Source of the DNA: Ciona savignyi
Lineage: Eukaryota > Chordata > Ascidiacea > Phlebobranchia > Cionidae
Assembly: GCA_000149265.1 (NCBI GenBank)
Contig: CH003412.1
Location: 99,226 to 163,225 of the forward strand
DNA: 64,000 bases
Reading direction: 5' to 3'
The notes under the pieces were generated by a model. That model saw nothing but the letters and a program-made list of their open reading frames with translations, had not been told where the DNA came from and ran no database searches. The position numbers were made by a program, and so were the translations under genes. This document shows positions 61,601-64,000 of the stretch, piece after piece. The first letter of the stretch is position 1, and each line of letters opens with the position of its first letter.

Positions 61601-63102
61601 TTCTGTGTAAAATAAAATAACGGTGATTGTTTAATTTAAATTGTTATAATGCGACTAACTAATAGTGCTATAGTGATTCAGTTGCATATGATAGGTATAA
61701 AAAGATAGTTATACAAAAAATCTATAAACAAGTGATGTTATCAGAGTAAAAAACGTGGTGACATAGAGCGTATAAATGCGGTGGTAGTAGTTTGACTGTG
61801 CATGGAATAAATTAAATGAATTTATTTGTACCAGTTTAATTTTTTTAGTTTTAGTTTATTTTTTTCCCTTAGTATTAAATAGTAGCCAATGAACAAATCC
61901 CAGGAGCAGGAAAAGGCGACAAAACGAACAGTCGTTAAAACCCGTCAAAATTGTATATGTATTAAATGCCGTGGTCGCTGCTTCCAAACTAGTTGCGCGT
62001 GGCGCGAAACTTGTTTTGATAGAAAAAGTCAAATTCTAATATCACTGCAAGCCCACGTAGTTTGCAATTTGTAAGCTTGCCATTTGTCATAGAGATTAAA
62101 TTGATTAGTTAGGTGAACGGCACGATCAAAGGGCAAATGACAATACAGTAGACGCCGCTTATTAAGGCACGGTTCAAAATTTAAAGTTCCGCGACATTAT
62201 GTTTCAAGACGCAGCTCGTCTAAAATTTTGTTTGTTAATGTTTTGTAAAATTCCTATGCTAAGATTTCGAGTTGTGTATGGGACGATTTTAAAACAAGGA
62301 TAGAGCAATTAAAGACATCAATTTCATCTGAACGAACTCAAAATCACACACCTTAAACACACAAAATTGCACACACCAACAATTCTGGAATATTTTGTAG
62401 ACCATTACCTGTTGGTTCGTCTGATGCTCTTGGTGCTACCGGAACCATGGTTGTAGGCGCGGCTGTAGGAGCTGTTTGAAAAAATATATCTAAAAATCGT
62501 AGCTCACATTTGTTTATCGAGCCGTGTTTTTAATCTCTGATAGACCATTTTACAAACATGTGTTTAATCTAAGGGTATAGAATATGATATTCATGTTTAT
62601 TATTGTGAATAGAGAAACGCAAAAGGAGTTAACACAAGGAAAATCGTCAGATTACCTGGCGTCCACTTTCGGATTACCGGATCTTGTATGGGAGTAGGCT
62701 GTGCAAACCATAGGTCCACACGACCGCTTTATTTTAAATAAATAGAAACGAACAGAAACCTGAAAACTGTAAAACTCGGCGTTGTTTAAGTATAAACTCG
62801 GCGTTGTTTGAGTCGAGTTCGTTAGCACTCTTTTTAACGATTAGCGATTCTAAACCATTTTAAACAATATGAATTCCGTACAAAAATTGCCTTTATTCAA
62901 TACCAGTTGTAGTGGTGAATCTATCCCCATCATTTGCTGGTTATATCAATGAATTAAATTTGGGCAACACATAGGTTGAAAGCCTACCAAGTGAACAAGA
63001 CAGATCGGGTTTATTGCAGTCGTTGAATGTACAGCAGCATCTGCATACCGAACTGGGAACCCTGGAGTTGCACTGAACCGGGTACCATGCAGCCTTTACG
63101 TT
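52700..63102 (-). CDS. Ly6-like / sushi x8 / vWA protein, 3' part
   Basis: Sixteen reverse-strand exons: 63102-62988, 62471-62409, 61602-61471, 61012-60889, 60318-60218, 59889-59704, 59267-59088, 58617-58483, 58036-57913, 57466-57357, 56636-56448, 55782-55600, 55235-55124, 54363-54212, 53756-53593, 52882-52700 (stop TAA). They join in phase to 750 residues. Visible residues 1-38 end in [14 protein letters not shown], the CC-x4-CN close of a Ly6/uPAR three-finger domain. A Pro/Thr linker (39-59) follows, then eight sushi/CCP domains (about 61-546) and a vWA domain (about 550-735) with an intact MIDAS: DSSSS at 563-567, Thr in GTRTG near 639 and Asp in ITDGVS at 670. There is no protease domain or membrane span after the vWA, so a secreted or matrix/immune adhesion role is inferred. 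The 5' end, with any signal peptide, lies beyond the window. Confidence 0.9.
52912..52975 (+). repeat. class II tRNA-like SINE, head fragment
   Basis: TGTGGCCGAATGACAAGAGT and a TTTATATACCGAT block match the family head. It sits just upstream of the last exon of the sushi-vWA gene. Confidence 0.5.
53355..53515. mobile_element. palindromic MITE, right arm lost
   Basis: AAAGGAGGGAAACTGCATCC left arm and an interior with AACCCACGCTCTTACACGAA, in a sushi-vWA gene intron. Confidence 0.7.
54430..54690 (-). repeat. tRNA-headed composite SINE
   Basis: GAAATCACCTCGCGGCTACT, GAGACATTCCTTTAATTTCA and TTTTAGCTGAAAGACAAATG blocks, in a sushi-vWA gene intron. Confidence 0.75.
56675..56880 (+). repeat. 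tRNA-headed composite SINE, shortened
   Basis: AACTGGTCGCTAGCTAGTTG head to GAACACAAATATCTTATCC tail. Confidence 0.75.
56975..57275 (+). repeat. tRNA-headed composite SINE, full length
   Basis: GGGTTCTTGCGCCGCCTTTC, TTCTGGGTTTGGAACTGGTC head; GCATTTAACGGACATTGCCT body; tail GAAAATCCTATCCTA. Confidence 0.88.
58872..58922. repeat. short direct duplication
   Basis: GGCTAACTTCACGTCATTTT occurs twice, 24 bases apart, in a sushi-vWA gene intron. Confidence 0.8.
62580..62705 (-). repeat. tRNA-headed composite SINE, 3' half
   Basis: GATATTCATGTTTATTATTG tail, GTTAACACAAGGAAAATCGT and GATTACCTGGCGTCCACTTT blocks. Confidence 0.75.
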
Positions 63103-64000
63103 CTGGAAAATAAATGTTTTTATCCTTTATTGCAGCACATTTTTGCACAGTATGAGGTAGAATAGAATGCTTAAGTTTGTCCTCGGACAGAGTAAATCGC
63201 TGGCGATCGTTATAACACGGGCAATCGCCAAATCGTGCCATGTTGTTTGGCTATAAGAGCTATTGTTTTGACTTTCTCACTGTTGAGTACAACTAATTCG
63301 TTCACTGGGTACAGGCGATATTAGTAATTGTTTTTCCCAAGAACACAACCGACTCGCTAGCAACTTAGCCAATAGCCAGATAAACTATACTGTCACAAGT
63401 GATTAAAAGAGAATAAAAATAAGAATTAAAGCACTGAAAACGAGATATTTTTAAATTATAAAAAGGAAGGTGTGTTTTGTAGTTAGTCAGAAATACAGGT
63501 GAATCAATCAAATACAATGCAAAGATGTGTATGGCGTAATGGGGGGGGGGGAAATACTATTAAAATTAACGTGCACTAAATTAATGCAACGAACAACAAT
63601 TTTGTTTAAAAATGCATGTAAATAGCTGTGAGATAATCGTTTTGGCACGCTATGGAAAAAATAAATAAAGTAAGAAAAAGAGAAAAAACAAAACCGTTGG
63701 TCATTAAGGACAATTAGTTAACGCAAGTATACAGTGGAGAAAAAGAGTTTGCAATAAAGACCACACGTAGGTATAGTAAAGACGACCCTAAACCTAAAAA
63801 CCTTATGCATCTGATGCAAAAAATATAATAAAACAAATCTAATCCCTCACATATATGCTATGTAGTTAAATATATTTTTAAATAATTTATCATAGAGGTT
63901 AGGATTTGAAGTTTCAATGGTTTCAGAGGTAATGTTTAAGAATGTATATTAGAAAACCCGTTTTTCAGCAAATCGGTTATAGCGACGTGTTGAAACTGGC
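63103..64000 (-). other. upstream intron of the sushi-vWA gene
   Basis: Sequence before the acceptor of exon 63102. It holds a minus-strand SINE fragment (about 63210-63375) and a G run at 63541-63550. No further exon with a Ly6 amino-terminal half was found, so the preceding exon is probably outside the window. Confidence 0.45.
63210..63375 (-). repeat. tRNA-headed composite SINE, fragment
   Basis: TATAACACGGGCAATCGCCA and ACACAACCGACTCGCTAGCA blocks around an internal deletion. Confidence 0.65.

Noticed and set aside
63541-63550. G homopolymer as a G-quadruplex element
   Set aside because: A single run of about ten G with no further G tracts nearby; likely simple-sequence slippage.

Overview
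This is animal nuclear DNA: AT-rich, with many small exons bounded by GT...AG introns. The proteins read as deuterostome orthologues, and the introns and spacers are full of short tRNA-headed SINEs and palindromic MITEs. Compact genes, very short introns (55 and 63 bp) next to larger ones, and this repeat set point to a tunicate, most likely Ciona (C. intestinalis/robusta type). The species is an inference; the gene identities are read from the translated exons.

Layout, left to right. (1) 100-3213, plus strand: the last six exons of a P-glycoprotein-type ABC transporter (ABCB family), ending with a complete nucleotide-binding domain. (2) 4672-24306, plus: GAS8/DRC4, the axonemal nexin-dynein regulatory complex subunit. 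It begins with an exon that carries only the ATG, one exon appears to be lost in a 100-N assembly gap, and it has an 11-kb intron packed with MITEs, SINEs and a 330-bp tandem repeat. (3) 26736-30448, plus: MYLIP/IDOL, a FERM-RING ubiquitin ligase, behind a palindromic E-box/CCAAT/CRE/TATA promoter. (4) 30.9-37.9 kb: a gene-poor stretch with an inverted pseudogene fragment of the neighbouring SLC16 gene and a broken BEL/Pao retrotransposon piece. (5) 37925-40300, plus: an SLC16-type monocarboxylate transporter. (6) 41814-50181, plus: an SLC28 (CNT) concentrative nucleoside transporter, complete in 14 exons, with a Met in place of the nearly invariant nucleobase-binding Gln and an 18S rDNA fragment in one intron. 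(7) 63102-52700, minus: the 3' part of a secreted-type gene encoding a Ly6-like cysteine motif, a Pro/Thr linker, eight sushi (CCP) domains and a C-terminal von Willebrand A domain; its 5' end lies beyond the window.

Reading phases were followed across every splice junction. For MYLIP (513 aa), SLC16 (451 aa), SLC28 (603 aa) and the visible part of the sushi-vWA gene (750 aa) all phases join without a break, which supports these models. For GAS8 the phases join except at the N gap, where an exon of length 3n+1 is needed.

The genes are not functionally linked and I see no operon. The nearest spacing is about 1.5 kb, and SLC28 and the sushi-vWA gene converge. The most unusual content is the sushi-vWA architecture, the substrate-site substitution in SLC28, the inverted SLC16 duplicate, and several repeat families whose structure can be reconstructed from copies inside this window.
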